Below are positions 14,013-21,611 of a stretch of DNA of 64,000 nt, in pieces (positions within the stretch are counted from its first letter, which is position 1; each line of letters opens with the position of its first letter). The position numbers and the translations under genes are program-made. Origin of the DNA: a virus; IMG/VR virus record IMGVR_UViG_3300022562_001969, positions 22,115 through 86,114 of that record, one strand, 5' to 3'. Under the pieces are notes generated by a model. That model made no database searches. It was not told the DNA's origin and saw only the letters and a list, made by a program, of their open reading frames with translations.

Positions 14013-14935
14013 GTCAGCCCCCGGTACGCCCGGGCCCGGGCCTCATCCCGGCCGCGCAGATAGACCGAAGTCGTGGCGATGTCCGCATGGCCCAATTGGT
14101 CGCGCACCTTGTCCAGGGAGACGCCGGCTTCGAGGGCCAGCAAAGCCGAGGTGTGGCGCAGGGCGTGAAAGTAAGCCCGGGGCAAGCCGGCCGCCCTGGC
14201 CCGGCGCTTGAACAGTTGGCTCACCCCGGAGGCGGTCAGGCCGGGCCCCGGGCGGCCCCAGCGCCAGGCCGGGAAGACATGAGCGGGCCGGTGGCCACCC
14301 TCGGCCAGATAACGTTGCCAGGCCCACAAATCCCCTTTGACCGCCAAATTAAAATAGACCACCCGCCCCCGGCGCGTCTTGGCCGTCTCCGCCGCCACCT
14401 CGGCGGCCAGCTCGGCCAGGCGCAGTTGCTCCCAGCGCAGGGCGGCCACTTCCCCGGCCCGGCAGCCGGTGACCAGGGCAAAATGGACCAGGGCCAGGTC
14501 GCGCAGCTCACGCCCCTCGCCGGCGGCGGCCGCCCGGCGCAACTGGGCCAGCAGGCGCTCCACTTCGGCCCGGCTGAGGGCCACCGGCGGCAGGTGGGGC
14601 CGGGGCGGCAAGAGGCGCAATTGGGCAATTTGCCGGGTCGGGTTGCGGTTGGCCTCAATGATCTCTAATTGTTCCAAAAAGTTGAAAAATGCGCGCAGGT
14701 GGGTATAATAGGTGCGCACCGTCACCTCTCCACCGGCGGTGGAGTCTATCCAGCCCATTACCTGACCGGCCGTGACCGGCCAGGCCGGGCCGATGTAGTC
14801 GGCGAAGCGGCTTAAGATATTGGTGTAGTTCTGTAGCGTCTTCGGCCGCCACGAACGTCTCTTGAGAGTGATAAAACCTTTAATGTGCCCTCCCAGAATG
14901 GTATCCGGGAGGGACACAGAAGGCGGCGTAGCCAT
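13994..14935 (-). CDS. Tyrosine recombinase/integrase
   Basis: The 313-residue protein has an N-terminal SAM-like core-binding domain (residues about 15-100, KGFITLKRRSWRPKTLQNY). Its catalytic domain holds R159 in VTGCRAGEVAALRW, H257xxR260 in YFHALRHTSALL, H283 in LGHADIATTS and the nucleophile Y292 in TTSVYLRG. All active-site residues are present, so it is probably active. The final residues TTDDGR are coded by heptad repeats. It lies at the left side of the prophage and is the likely integrase of that or a nearby element. The att sites were not identified. Confidence 0.9.
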   Translation of the reverse strand: MATPPSVSLPDTILGGHIKGFITLKRRSWRPKTLQNYTNILSRFADYIGPAWPVTAGQVMGWIDSTAGGEVTVRTYYTHLRAFFNFLEQLEIIEANRNPTRQIAQLRLLPPRPHLPPVALSRAEVERLLAQLRRAAAAGEGRELRDLALVHFALVTGCRAGEVAALRWEQLRLAELAAEVAAETAKTRRGRVVYFNLAVKGDLWAWQRYLAEGGHRPAHVFPAWRWGRPGPGLTASGVSQLFKRRARAAGLPRAYFHALRHTSALLALEAGVSLDKVRDQLGHADIATTSVYLRGRDEARARAYRGLTTDDGR

Positions 14936-14958
14936 ACGATTGGAGGCTCCGGAGAGAC

Positions 14959-15039
14959 TTCGGAGTCAAAACCTTTAGGTTTTTCTTCGGAGTCGAAACC
15001 TTTAGGTTTTTCTTCGGAGTCAAAACCTTTAGGTTTTTC
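14959..15039. repeat. Three tandem 27-bp repeats beside the integrase start
   Basis: Units at 14959, 14986 and 15013 begin TTCGGAGTC and end AGGTTTTTC, each with an inner AACCTTTAGGTT near-palindrome. A partial fourth copy lies at 15065-15080. Their site next to the integrase start suits accessory-factor or recombinase binding. TTTGAGCC 8-mers follow at 15148-15172. Confidence 0.85.
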
Positions 15040-15079
15040 AAGCCTGAAGGCTTGGACTCCTCTATTCCGGAGTCGAAAC

Positions 15080-15108
15080 CGGTTCACCCCCACGTCTGTG
15101 GGGAATAC
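15080..15108 (+). CRISPR. Orphan type I-E-like CRISPR repeat
   Basis: A single 29-bp copy starts CGGTTCACCCCCACG and ends GGGGAATAC, with one T in place of the usual C. No partner repeat is within spacer distance. It sits in the repeat-rich interval between integrase and Tat-signal gene. Confidence 0.75.
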
Positions 15109-15169
15109 GGGCTCCGGTTAATGCCCAAACCTAAAGGCTTGGACTCCTTTGAGCCTTTGAGCCTTTGAG

Positions 15170-15212
15170 CCTAAAATAAAAACCTGACCGGTTTTTGAAA
15201 CCAGTCAGGTTT
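15170..15212 (-). terminator. Terminator of the Tat-signal gene
   Basis: AACCTGAC-GGTTT pairs with AAACC-GTCAGGTT across a TTG loop, followed on the minus strand by TTTTTATTTT, 10 bp after the stop codon. Confidence 0.8.
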
Positions 15213-15221
15213 GTTACCTCG

Positions 15222-15614
15222 CTACGCCGCCGTGCGTTGCTGGTATTCCACCAGCATCTCGACCGGATCGCGGCCGGCCACGCGGCCCAGGGCCTCTTCC
15301 CAGTCGCCGCTGTGGAGGATGGCGTTGAGGGATTCGACGGCCTGCACCAGGGCCACCTCAAGGTCCAGCAGGGCGACGATGTCCACCGCCCCACTCGCCT
15401 CTCTGGTAGGGTTGGCGGCGAAGTCAGTCAGGGCCGCAATGGCCTCGACCAGTCTCGCCAGCCCGGGCAACTCAGCGCCGGGGGCTACTTCTGCTTCCGG
15501 CGCCAGCTCGCCCAACGCCAGGCTGGCCGCCAGCAGACCGGTTGCCGCCAGAAATCCGCGACGGTCTATTTGGTTGTTGGTTTGGGGGTGTGCTAAAATA
15601 CGTTCAGTTCTCAT
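15222..15614 (-). CDS. Small Tat-signal protein of unknown function
   Basis: The 130-residue protein has a clear twin-arginine signal, IDRRGFLAATGLLAASLALG (residues 16-35), so it is probably exported folded. The mature part is helical and acidic (LPGLARLVEAIAALTDFA, then IVALLDLEVALVQAVESLNA). The N-terminal RILAHPQTNNQI in front of the signal resembles the start of the MltR-like protein at 4020. Its start overlaps the upstream gene (ATGA) and has the CACAGTAAG leader. No enzyme family is recognised. Confidence 0.65.
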   Translation of the reverse strand: MRTERILAHPQTNNQIDRRGFLAATGLLAASLALGELAPEAEVAPGAELPGLARLVEAIAALTDFAANPTREASGAVDIVALLDLEVALVQAVESLNAILHSGDWEEALGRVAGRDPVEMLVEYQQRTAA

Positions 15615-15799
15615 GGTAAGCTCCTCTTACTGTGTGAATTAGGGCCGGTTTGATGTTTCAGCATCAGGCCGGCTCGTTCGTTTAAAGTTGACCACATTAT
15701 ATGCCCAAACTCAGCATTAGTCAAATCCGGCTCAGGATTTATTTTTTTACGACGCTTGCGGCTGGCCGCCGGGCGACGTATACTAATAGTAGCTCTCAT
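15611..15799 (-). CDS. Short basic protein upstream of the Tat-signal gene
   Basis: The 62-residue frame has its own leader of the shared type (CTCACAGTAAGGAG) and ends in an ATGA overlap with the Tat gene. The N-terminus is strongly basic (RRPAASRKRRKK). Its last residues are coded by the next gene's leader, so it may be a leader or regulatory peptide instead of a stable protein. Confidence 0.45.
   Translation of the reverse strand: MRATISIRRPAASRKRRKKINPEPDLTNAEFGHIMWSTLNERAGLMLKHQTGPNSHSKRSLP
15615..15634 (-). promoter_or_regulatory. Shared leader motif, Tat-signal gene
   Basis: CACAGTAAGAGGAGCTTACC directly precedes the ATG. It matches the leaders at 4473, 15800 and 58444. Confidence 0.6.
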
Positions 15800-15816
15800 G
15801 GTATCTCCTTACTGTG
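15800..15816 (-). promoter_or_regulatory. Shared leader motif, short basic protein
   Basis: CACAGTAAGGAGATACC directly precedes the ATG at 15799. A TTCGCCTCG / CGAGGCGAA hairpin lies just upstream (15827-15856). Confidence 0.55.
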
Positions 15817-15867
15817 AGAGTATGGTTTCGCCTCGTTTTTTAGCCCGCGAGGCGAAGCCTGTTTTTT

Positions 15868-16172
15868 TGGACGATAGACGATGGACGATGGACGGCGGGC
15901 GGCGGTTTGACGGGCGGCGGTCGTCCATCGTCGGTCGTCGCTTCGCCTTGACGACGATAGACGATGGACGGCGGTTTGACGGTCGTCGGTCGTCCATCGT
16001 CGGTCGTCACTTTGCCTTGGCGACGCTAGACGATAGACGATAGACCGCGGTTTGACGGTCGTCTATCGTCCATCGTCGGTCGTCACTTCGCCTTGGCGAC
16101 GCTAGACGATAGACGATGGATGGCTGTATGGCATCGTCGGTCGTCGGTCGTCGGTCGTCGTTCCGCCAGGCG
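15868..16172. repeat. Large degenerate tandem and inverted heptad block
   Basis: A unit of about 75 bp (GACGATAGACGATGGAC, then GGCGGTTTGACGG, then TCGTCCATCGTCGGTCGTC, then CTTCGCCTTGGCGACG) is repeated about three and a half times. Each unit folds back on itself because heptads occur in both orientations. I see no gene in 15800-16381. The rest is a T-rich stretch ending in TTTATTTG units next to array B. Confidence 0.85.
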
Positions 16173-16381
16173 TCAACTTGTTTGGATAGCATACCTCTAC
16201 GTAGGTCTCCCGTTAGGTTTCCGTTTTGCCGGTTTGGTAAAACGGCCTTGCTGGGGGGGGATTATCGTATCATAGGTGGGGGGGATCTGTCAAGCGGTTT
16301 TAAGCTTCGCGACGATGGACGATAGACGACCGGCGACTAACGACGACCGTCTCTTTTGTTTATTTGTTTATTTGTTTATTT

Positions 16382-16740
16382 ATTTCAATCCACGCCCCCC
16401 GTGAGGGGAGCGACTTCGGTGAAGGAAAAAATTCCTTAACCGATGGGGTTTCAATCCACGCCCCCCGCGAGGGGAGCGACATAAAAACAGGCTTCGCTTT
16501 GCGGGCTATTTCAATCCACGCCCCCCGCGAGGGGAGCGACTTGGCCGGTCAAGGTGATCCGCCAACCGGTTGCGGTTTCAATCCACGCCCCCCGCGAGGG
16601 GAGCGACTTGCTGAAACGTTCGTGGTAGACTGTTTCAGTTTGTTTCAATCCACGCCCCCCACAAGGGGAGCGACGCGACCAGCTCATCACTATCCAATTC
16701 AAAAAGCGTTTCAATCCACGCCCCCCACAAGGGGAGCGAC
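16382..16740 (-). CRISPR. CRISPR array B: six 33-bp type I-C-like repeats, five spacers
   Basis: Repeats start at 16382, 16448, 16508, 16575, 16642 and 16708. On the minus strand they read GTCGCTCCCC...GTGGATTGAAAC, the pattern of type I-C repeats, so the leader should lie to the right. That flank (16741-16800) is AT-rich and holds the palindrome ATCTGGGTATACCCAGAT (16747-16764). Spacers are 33, 27, 34, 34 and 33 bp. The two leader-side repeats have CACAAGGGG in place of CGCGAGGGG. The last repeats end GATTGAAAT. No cas genes are nearby. Confidence 0.95.
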
Positions 16741-16927
16741 GGCAACATCTGGGTATACCCAGATTATACATAATATATATTGTGGCGCCTTTTTTGTCAA
16801 TCGGACAACCGGCTCAATATTGCTCGCTAAATGTTCTTTTTTGGGGTGGTTAAGGTACAAAATAGGCGCGAACCCTCCGGGCAATGGCTGGGCGCTTGGG
16901 GTTCGCAAACCCAGATTAAAGGATGAT

Positions 16928-17010
16928 CGGTTCACCCCCACGCCTGTGGGGAATACTCGTCCATCGTCCATCGTCGCGAAGCGGTTCACCCCCCCGCCTG
17001 TGGGGAATAC
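16928..17010 (+). CRISPR. Two type I-E-like repeats around a heptad 'spacer'
   Basis: Copies of the 29-bp repeat lie at 16928-16956 and 16982-17010. The 25 bp between them are mostly CGTCCATCG heptads, shorter than the usual 32-bp type I-E spacer. This could be a decayed array end or repeat-mediated rearrangement. Confidence 0.75.
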
Positions 17011-17051
17011 GCTCCAAAACGTTATAAAGTTTTAATGTTACAACCGTTCGC

Positions 17052-17143
17052 TAGCTTAGAACACGGATATGGGGAGGGTAACGGATTTTCGACCTGGCTA
17101 TAAGTAATCCGTTACCTTCTGCCAATCCGCTGTTCTCAAGCTA
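17052..17143. other. Long imperfect inverted repeat
   Basis: A perfect 11-bp core (GGTAACGGATT 17077-17087 with AATCCGTTACC 17106-17116) is extended outward by GGAT/ATCC, GAACA/TGTTC and TAGCTT/AAGCTA pairs. It spans 92 bp with an 18-base loop. It lies at the left border of the phage genes. It could be a structured RNA, a miniature mobile element or a recombination site. Confidence 0.6.
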
Positions 17144-17171
17144 ACCGTGCAATAGCAGCAACGCCCAAACG

Positions 17172-17300
17172 GTCGTCCATCGTCCATCGTCAGCCGTCTA
17201 TCGTCCACCGTCCATCGTCACCCCCGGGCAGCCTTCGACAAGCTCAGGCTGCTGCGGTCGTCCATCGTCGGTCGTCCATCGTCGGTCGTCCATCGTCGCC
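17172..17300. repeat. GC-type heptads split by a CTTCGACAAGCTCAGG element
   Basis: CGTCCATCG units flank CCTTCGACAAGCTCAGGCTG (17229-17248), a separate near-palindromic element. Both are read as the C-terminal codons of the gene at 17198. Confidence 0.8.
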
Positions 17301-17503
17301 CCCCGGGCGGCCAGCGCCGTATTAAGCGCCTTGAGTTCCGCCTCAAGATCACCTATTTTTTTTTGCAAAGCGGTTTCGTTGGCGGCCATCTTGGCCAACC
17401 GCTTCTCCAGGGTAATATTCAGGAGAAGCGCCTGGCTTAATAGTGAGCCCCAGCGTTGGCCGAGGGTATCGACCAGCTCCAAAATTTGCTGTTCGGTCAT
17501 CAT
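17198..17503 (-). CDS. Small coiled-coil phage protein, tail extended by repeats
   Basis: Residues 1-68 form a natural coiled coil (EQQILELVDTLGQRWGSLLS, then QKKIGDLEAELKALNTALA). Residues about 70-101 (TMDDRRWTTDDGR and PELVEGCPG) are translated heptad repeats, so the original stop codon has probably been lost. It is the last phage gene of the late operon and overlaps the preceding one by 4 bp. Function unknown; small coiled-coil proteins at this place can be lysis accessories or fibre chaperones. Confidence 0.55.
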   Translation of the reverse strand: MMTEQQILELVDTLGQRWGSLLSQALLLNITLEKRLAKMAANETALQKKIGDLEAELKALNTALAARGATMDDRRWTTDDGRPQQPELVEGCPGVTMDGGR

Positions 17504-17766
17504 GGTCTCTCGAACAGGAATTGGTCAATGTTCGTACCGTGGCCGCCCGCTAACCAGATATTCAGTAGGTCATTGATTGATGAATATGCGTTGTCATACT
17601 GCGTTTTATTAACCGCTCGCCCGTCAAAATCCCCGCTGACCAATGCAATATAATTATTATGAGTATGCCTGCTATACAATCCTTCTAAGTCGGTCAAAAT
17701 CTTTCTAAATTCTTGTAATTTCTGACCGGTTTCTTCGATGTGACTGTTAAACGTATTTATTGCCAT
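17500..17766 (-). CDS. Small phage protein of unknown function
   Basis: The 88-residue protein (INTFNSHIEETGQKLQEFRK, ending IDQFLFERP) is helical in its first half and soluble. It lies 4 bp after the tail-fibre gene and overlaps the last gene by an ATGA. Position suggests a fibre-associated or lysis role, but there is no motif. Confidence 0.5.
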   Translation of the reverse strand: MAINTFNSHIEETGQKLQEFRKILTDLEGLYSRHTHNNYIALVSGDFDGRAVNKTQYDNAYSSINDLLNIWLAGGHGTNIDQFLFERP

Positions 17767-17770
17767 ATTA

Positions 17771-19453
17771 TTATCCTAAAATTCCCGCTGTCTGAAAATC
17801 GTTAATGAGTGTTCCCAGCACGTCGGCTATTTCGGCCAATGTCGTACTATCCGCGTCGAATGACCTGTCCGTGGTGACATTGGTCGGCGTGTAGGTTTGC
17901 AAGCCGCCGTCTTTGGCAATGATAACCGTATTGCCGGAGCTAAAAACTACTTTTTGCTGAGTGGTTCCCCCCCCATCATCCTCAGCGTATAGACGAGTGG
18001 TGTTTGCCCCGCCTGCGCCCGGCGCAGTCATCTCTGTAAATTCAATATCTCCCGCCCCCAGGTCGATTTTGGCTGATGGTGAGGCTACGCCAACGCCAAT
18101 ATTAGCGGCGGCGGTAATGACCAACCTGTTACCACTGCCCCCTACCGTAAACCGCATCTCATCAGCCGAGTGGTTGTAGACAAACTGACCAACATTGGCG
18201 CTACTGGCGTCGCCAAAATCTATAATGGAGTTTGCCGCCGCGCCCCCTATCAGGGTTAGGCGGACATTGTCTGTAGTATTGACGTTGTTTTGGACAAAAA
18301 TCCCGTTACCCGTTGGGATGGAGGGCAACGAGCCGGCTCCGCCAGTAACGTGCAATTTGTATTGCGGGCTGCTTTCACTGATGCCGACATTGCCACCCGG
18401 CAACACCCGTAATCTTTCGACATTGCCGCCGCTATTATTGGGACTGGTTTTAATGAAAAATGACATCGGCACGGTATTGGCGGCCACACTGCCCTCTATC
18501 TCGGCCCCAAACTGGGCGGCCAGATTATAATCGGTGCCGTCGTGGGCCTCAAAATTGAACAGCCCTACAGTGTCTCCAGCCTGAACTGCCGCCCCCCCGG
18601 CTCTGGCTCGCAAAAATGCGGCCTGGCTGCCACGCCCGGCCGTATCCGATTGTCGCGACAACACGATAGCGCGGACGTTGGCCACGTCCGCATCCTGCAC
18701 GGACAGTTGCGCCTGAGTGACCGTACCTTGAAACGTATATTGCGTATCGGCCGACCTGATACTAACAGCCTCATTAGTCACATCGACATTAAACACCGGC
18801 GCGCCGCCATCAGCGTCCAATACCTGGAAAAAGTCCGTACTATCAGTCGTTGGTTGTAGCTTTATCTGGCCGGTAGAGGTAGGTTTAATGGTTAAGTCGT
18901 GGCTGGCGTCTACCGCCAGCGTGGCGTAGACCGAATTATCCGTATGGGTGAGCCGTAGTTGCGGGCCGGCGTTATTGAGGATGTCCACCTGATTGCGAGG
19001 CGTGGCCACGCCAACGCCGAAAAAGCCGTCACTGCCCCGCAAAAACATATCGCCATTGAAATTGATGTCCACATCCCCTGAGCCGGGGCCAAGGGTAATC
19101 AAATCCTGGGTGGTCTCTGTCAATTTCAGCATCGACAGGCCGCCAGCGGTAAACTCTATCTCATCGTCAGCGAAACAAATTTTGGTGTCCGGGTCGCCAG
19201 TGTGAATGATGCAATCGGCCAGGGTCAGATTACCCACCCCACTCAGATCGCCGGTGATAATCAGGTTTCCGGCCAGGGTGACATCGCCGTTATTGTCAAC
19301 GCTCACAGCCGGATCAACCGTCCCATCCGGCGAGACCATGACGCTATGAGGCGGCGCTTCCAGAGTTTTCAATTGGTTCAGATCGGTAATTAGCCGGATC
19401 ATCCCCTGATTGCTTTGCTGGCCAATCACCTCGTTGAAATTTGGATCAGGCAT
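17771..19453 (-). CDS. Tail fibre protein with repeated beta-structured segments
   Basis: The 560-residue protein carries segments typical of long phage fibres: DGTVDPAVSVDNNGDVTLAG, then NLTLADCIIHTGDPDTKICF, FFGVGVATPRNQVDI, NVGISESSPQYKLHVTGG and NIGVGVASPSAKIDLGAG. The recurring G.GV..P..K/Q form is common upstream of trimeric fibre tips and S74-type chaperone domains. No S74 chaperone is visible, as the C-terminus is short (AEIADVLGTLINDFQTAGIL). It sits after the baseplate genes, so receptor binding is the likely role. Confidence 0.75.
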   Translation of the reverse strand: MPDPNFNEVIGQQSNQGMIRLITDLNQLKTLEAPPHSVMVSPDGTVDPAVSVDNNGDVTLAGNLIITGDLSGVGNLTLADCIIHTGDPDTKICFADDEIEFTAGGLSMLKLTETTQDLITLGPGSGDVDINFNGDMFLRGSDGFFGVGVATPRNQVDILNNAGPQLRLTHTDNSVYATLAVDASHDLTIKPTSTGQIKLQPTTDSTDFFQVLDADGGAPVFNVDVTNEAVSIRSADTQYTFQGTVTQAQLSVQDADVANVRAIVLSRQSDTAGRGSQAAFLRARAGGAAVQAGDTVGLFNFEAHDGTDYNLAAQFGAEIEGSVAANTVPMSFFIKTSPNNSGGNVERLRVLPGGNVGISESSPQYKLHVTGGAGSLPSIPTGNGIFVQNNVNTTDNVRLTLIGGAAANSIIDFGDASSANVGQFVYNHSADEMRFTVGGSGNRLVITAAANIGVGVASPSAKIDLGAGDIEFTEMTAPGAGGANTTRLYAEDDGGGTTQQKVVFSSGNTVIIAKDGGLQTYTPTNVTTDRSFDADSTTLAEIADVLGTLINDFQTAGILG

Positions 19454-20613
19454 TATATATCCTCAAACTCCATCCGGATTTCATCCACCTCCTCGCCATC
19501 CGGGTTGACGCTGGTGGAGATGCTGCGCAATTGTTTGTTCACCCGCACCCCGGAGCGATTGGACTGCGCAGTCACAAAATCGGCCAGAAAATAATCCCGG
19601 TATAACACCTGCGCCCCCCGGCGCGGGTTGAAGTTGAATTGCTCTTTGGAGACCAGCTCCTTCAGCTTGGCCTTGGCCGACCCTACCAGGTCGGCCGCCG
19701 TGTCACTCTGCACCGAGTTGACCACGCTCTCACGCTGGGCGATACCCGACACCGCCAGGCTGTCCGTGTCGGTGGCCACCTCTACCCGGCGATCAGAGCC
19801 ATAGCCCTGCCCCAGGGCGACCACCACATTGGCTTCGTTGTAGCGGCTGCGGCTGAGGCGCTCCGACTGAATGTTGCCCAATTGCGCGCTGAAAATGAGA
19901 GGGGCGTTGCCGGCGGCGTTTAGACCACCGCTGCCAATGTGCAGCCCCTCGGTGGTCCGGTCAATGCCCAATTGACCGACCTCAAATTGAAACTGAAACC
20001 CACCCAGATAAGTCACCCGGAAATCGACCTTGTCGGTGATGGCGGCGTTATTCTCGCGGGTGAAATCGCTAATCTCGCGGATGGTGGCCATTAAATTCTT
20101 TCTGGCCTTGGAGCCGGACCAGGTTCCCCCCAGGATCGGATCCGCCGCCAGAGTGACCAAATTCTGGGCCGGATAGTCGCGGCTGGCCGTCCCACCGGCC
20201 CCCACGTTTTCATACACGTATGAGAGCATGACGCTGGAAGCGGCCCCGCTTTTGTTGGCCTGGGCGCTGTCGGTCGGATATAAAATCCAGGTTTTTTCTA
20301 ATAGCTCCTCCATCGCCGGGCCGTAGGAAGTGTAAATCTGCTGGCCGTTTGGCGAGAGTGAATCGCTAAAAGTTTTGTGGATACCGTTGAAGATGTTGAG
20401 CCAGTCAATGCCAAAGGTGTTATCCTGAAACCAAATCCGGACAATGGAGTCGTCCTGAATTTCGCCAATGCGACTATCAAACCCGGATAAGGTGAGCTGG
20501 TATTCCCCCTTGGCCGAGATACGTTGGGTGAAAGAGAGCGAGCGGAAATCCTCAAAAATGGCCACAGTGGAGCCGGCCGAGTTTTCAATATCCACCCGAT
20601 AAAGAACCGGCAT
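19453..20613 (-). CDS. Tail/baseplate protein, Gp37-like (Tal-type)
   Basis: The 386-residue protein begins YRVDIENSAGSTVAIFEDFR with a low-gap beta-rich N-terminus. Later it has GPAMEELLEKTWILYP, RKNLMATIREISDFTREN and ARGAQVLYRDYFLADFV-like strands (RRGAQVLYRDYFLADFV). This is the look of siphophage ReqiPepy6-Gp37-like or tail-associated hub proteins. Four-base or single-base overlaps link it to both neighbours. It likely closes the tail tip; enzyme activity is not apparent. Confidence 0.65.
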   Translation of the reverse strand: MPVLYRVDIENSAGSTVAIFEDFRSLSFTQRISAKGEYQLTLSGFDSRIGEIQDDSIVRIWFQDNTFGIDWLNIFNGIHKTFSDSLSPNGQQIYTSYGPAMEELLEKTWILYPTDSAQANKSGAASSVMLSYVYENVGAGGTASRDYPAQNLVTLAADPILGGTWSGSKARKNLMATIREISDFTRENNAAITDKVDFRVTYLGGFQFQFEVGQLGIDRTTEGLHIGSGGLNAAGNAPLIFSAQLGNIQSERLSRSRYNEANVVVALGQGYGSDRRVEVATDTDSLAVSGIAQRESVVNSVQSDTAADLVGSAKAKLKELVSKEQFNFNPRRGAQVLYRDYFLADFVTAQSNRSGVRVNKQLRSISTSVNPDGEEVDEIRMEFEDI

Positions 20614-21611
20614 TAGATCAGCCCCATCAATGTTATACTCGACCCATCGGCGAAATTCCCGGCCGCCACTGCAATATCAATTCGAGTAATAGCGCCTGTG
20701 TTCCGCCACCAGGCCGCCCCCTGGGTAATTTCAAAAGCGGCGCCGTCCCCGAAGAAAGTATTTTTGGAAAGGGCGTTTTTATACCCGGTGGTTAATCTGT
20801 AAAACGGTATCAGAATTTCAAAGCTGTCATAATAATCAGTGGTCCCATTGGCCGCAGTTGTTTTCATATTGCCAATGGACGTGTCGGCTGCCGCATCGGT
20901 CTCGCTCAGTGTGCCGGCTGAGTTAGCTGTGTGCGCAATCCAGTCGTAATTAGCCCCCCCGTCACTGTTGAAGGTCATTTGTAGAGCGACAGATGCAGCC
21001 GCAGTGGTGCCTCTGATACGACCTTTCAACAACAGGTGGGAGAAAAGAGGGGCAATACTTGAAAAAGTGGCCGTGGCGGAGCCACCGGCGCTGGTAAATA
21101 CGCCCAGTTTGACCGCCGTCCCTGAAGGGGTGGCCAACACCCGGGCGTCCGAAATGGAAGAGAAATTACCAGCCCCATCCAGGACGACATCTACAATGGG
21201 CACTTCCCAGGTGGCGGCGGTCTGGGTCAAAACAGCCTTAGAGCTGACTGCGCCGCCTATCCGGGCCAGCCTGACTGTCTGAGAGGCCGCCACACGCTGC
21301 AAAACAATGATATCGGTGGCGTTGATGTTGCCGGGGCTGGCGTTAATATCAAAATCGACATTGGCGTCATTGGTATAAACCCAACCCTCGACAATGCCCA
21401 CCCCGCTGGCGATACGGACGGTGGAACCGGCTGGGTTCGTCGGTTCTAACAGACCAGAGTAAGGGGATTGGGTCCAGTAGATCACCCCGGCCGTGTCAGG
21501 GGTGATATTGCTTAAAAATTTGTTTGTGTCCTCCACAATAGCCAGGCTGTAAGAGGAGGCGCCCCCGTCTCCGGCGACTGTGCAACTCCATGGAAATGAA
21601 AATTCTGTCAT
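20613..21611 (-). CDS. Baseplate appendage protein, tandem paralogue 2
   Basis: The start MTEFSFPWSCTVAGDGG at 21611 is fixed by homology to the upstream copy and overlaps its stop by one base. The 332-residue protein is beta-rich. It shares TVRIASGVGIVEGWVYTNDA and TDIIVLQR, and QTAATWEVP, with the gene at 21611-22585, while the C-terminal 150 residues diverge. N-terminal conservation with tip divergence fits a virion-anchored part and a variable receptor-facing part. Confidence 0.65.
   Translation of the reverse strand: MTEFSFPWSCTVAGDGGASSYSLAIVEDTNKFLSNITPDTAGVIYWTQSPYSGLLEPTNPAGSTVRIASGVGIVEGWVYTNDANVDFDINASPGNINATDIIVLQRVAASQTVRLARIGGAVSSKAVLTQTAATWEVPIVDVVLDGAGNFSSISDARVLATPSGTAVKLGVFTSAGGSATATFSSIAPLFSHLLLKGRIRGTTAAASVALQMTFNSDGGANYDWIAHTANSAGTLSETDAAADTSIGNMKTTAANGTTDYYDSFEILIPFYRLTTGYKNALSKNTFFGDGAAFEITQGAAWWRNTGAITRIDIAVAAGNFADGSSITLMGLI

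Noticed and set aside
13823-14668. 281-codon plus-strand frame opposite the integrase
   Set aside because: It is the shadow of a GC-rich integrase gene, rich in G, A, P and R without domain pattern.
14812-15093. Minus-strand frame with EKPKGFDSE peptide repeats
   Set aside because: It only translates the 27-bp DNA repeats and ends inside the integrase start; there is no ribosome-binding site.
15756-16192. Several frames rich in DDRR, MDDG and SSIV peptides
   Set aside because: All are translations of heptad repeats in various frames.
16364-17035. Long plus-strand frame across array B with repeated 'HAPREGSD' peptides
   Set aside because: It is a translation of CRISPR repeats and spacers and has no gene features.
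17052-17143. Inverted repeat read as an integron attC site
   Set aside because: I cannot find the required R and L boxes with extrahelical bases, and there is no integron integrase.
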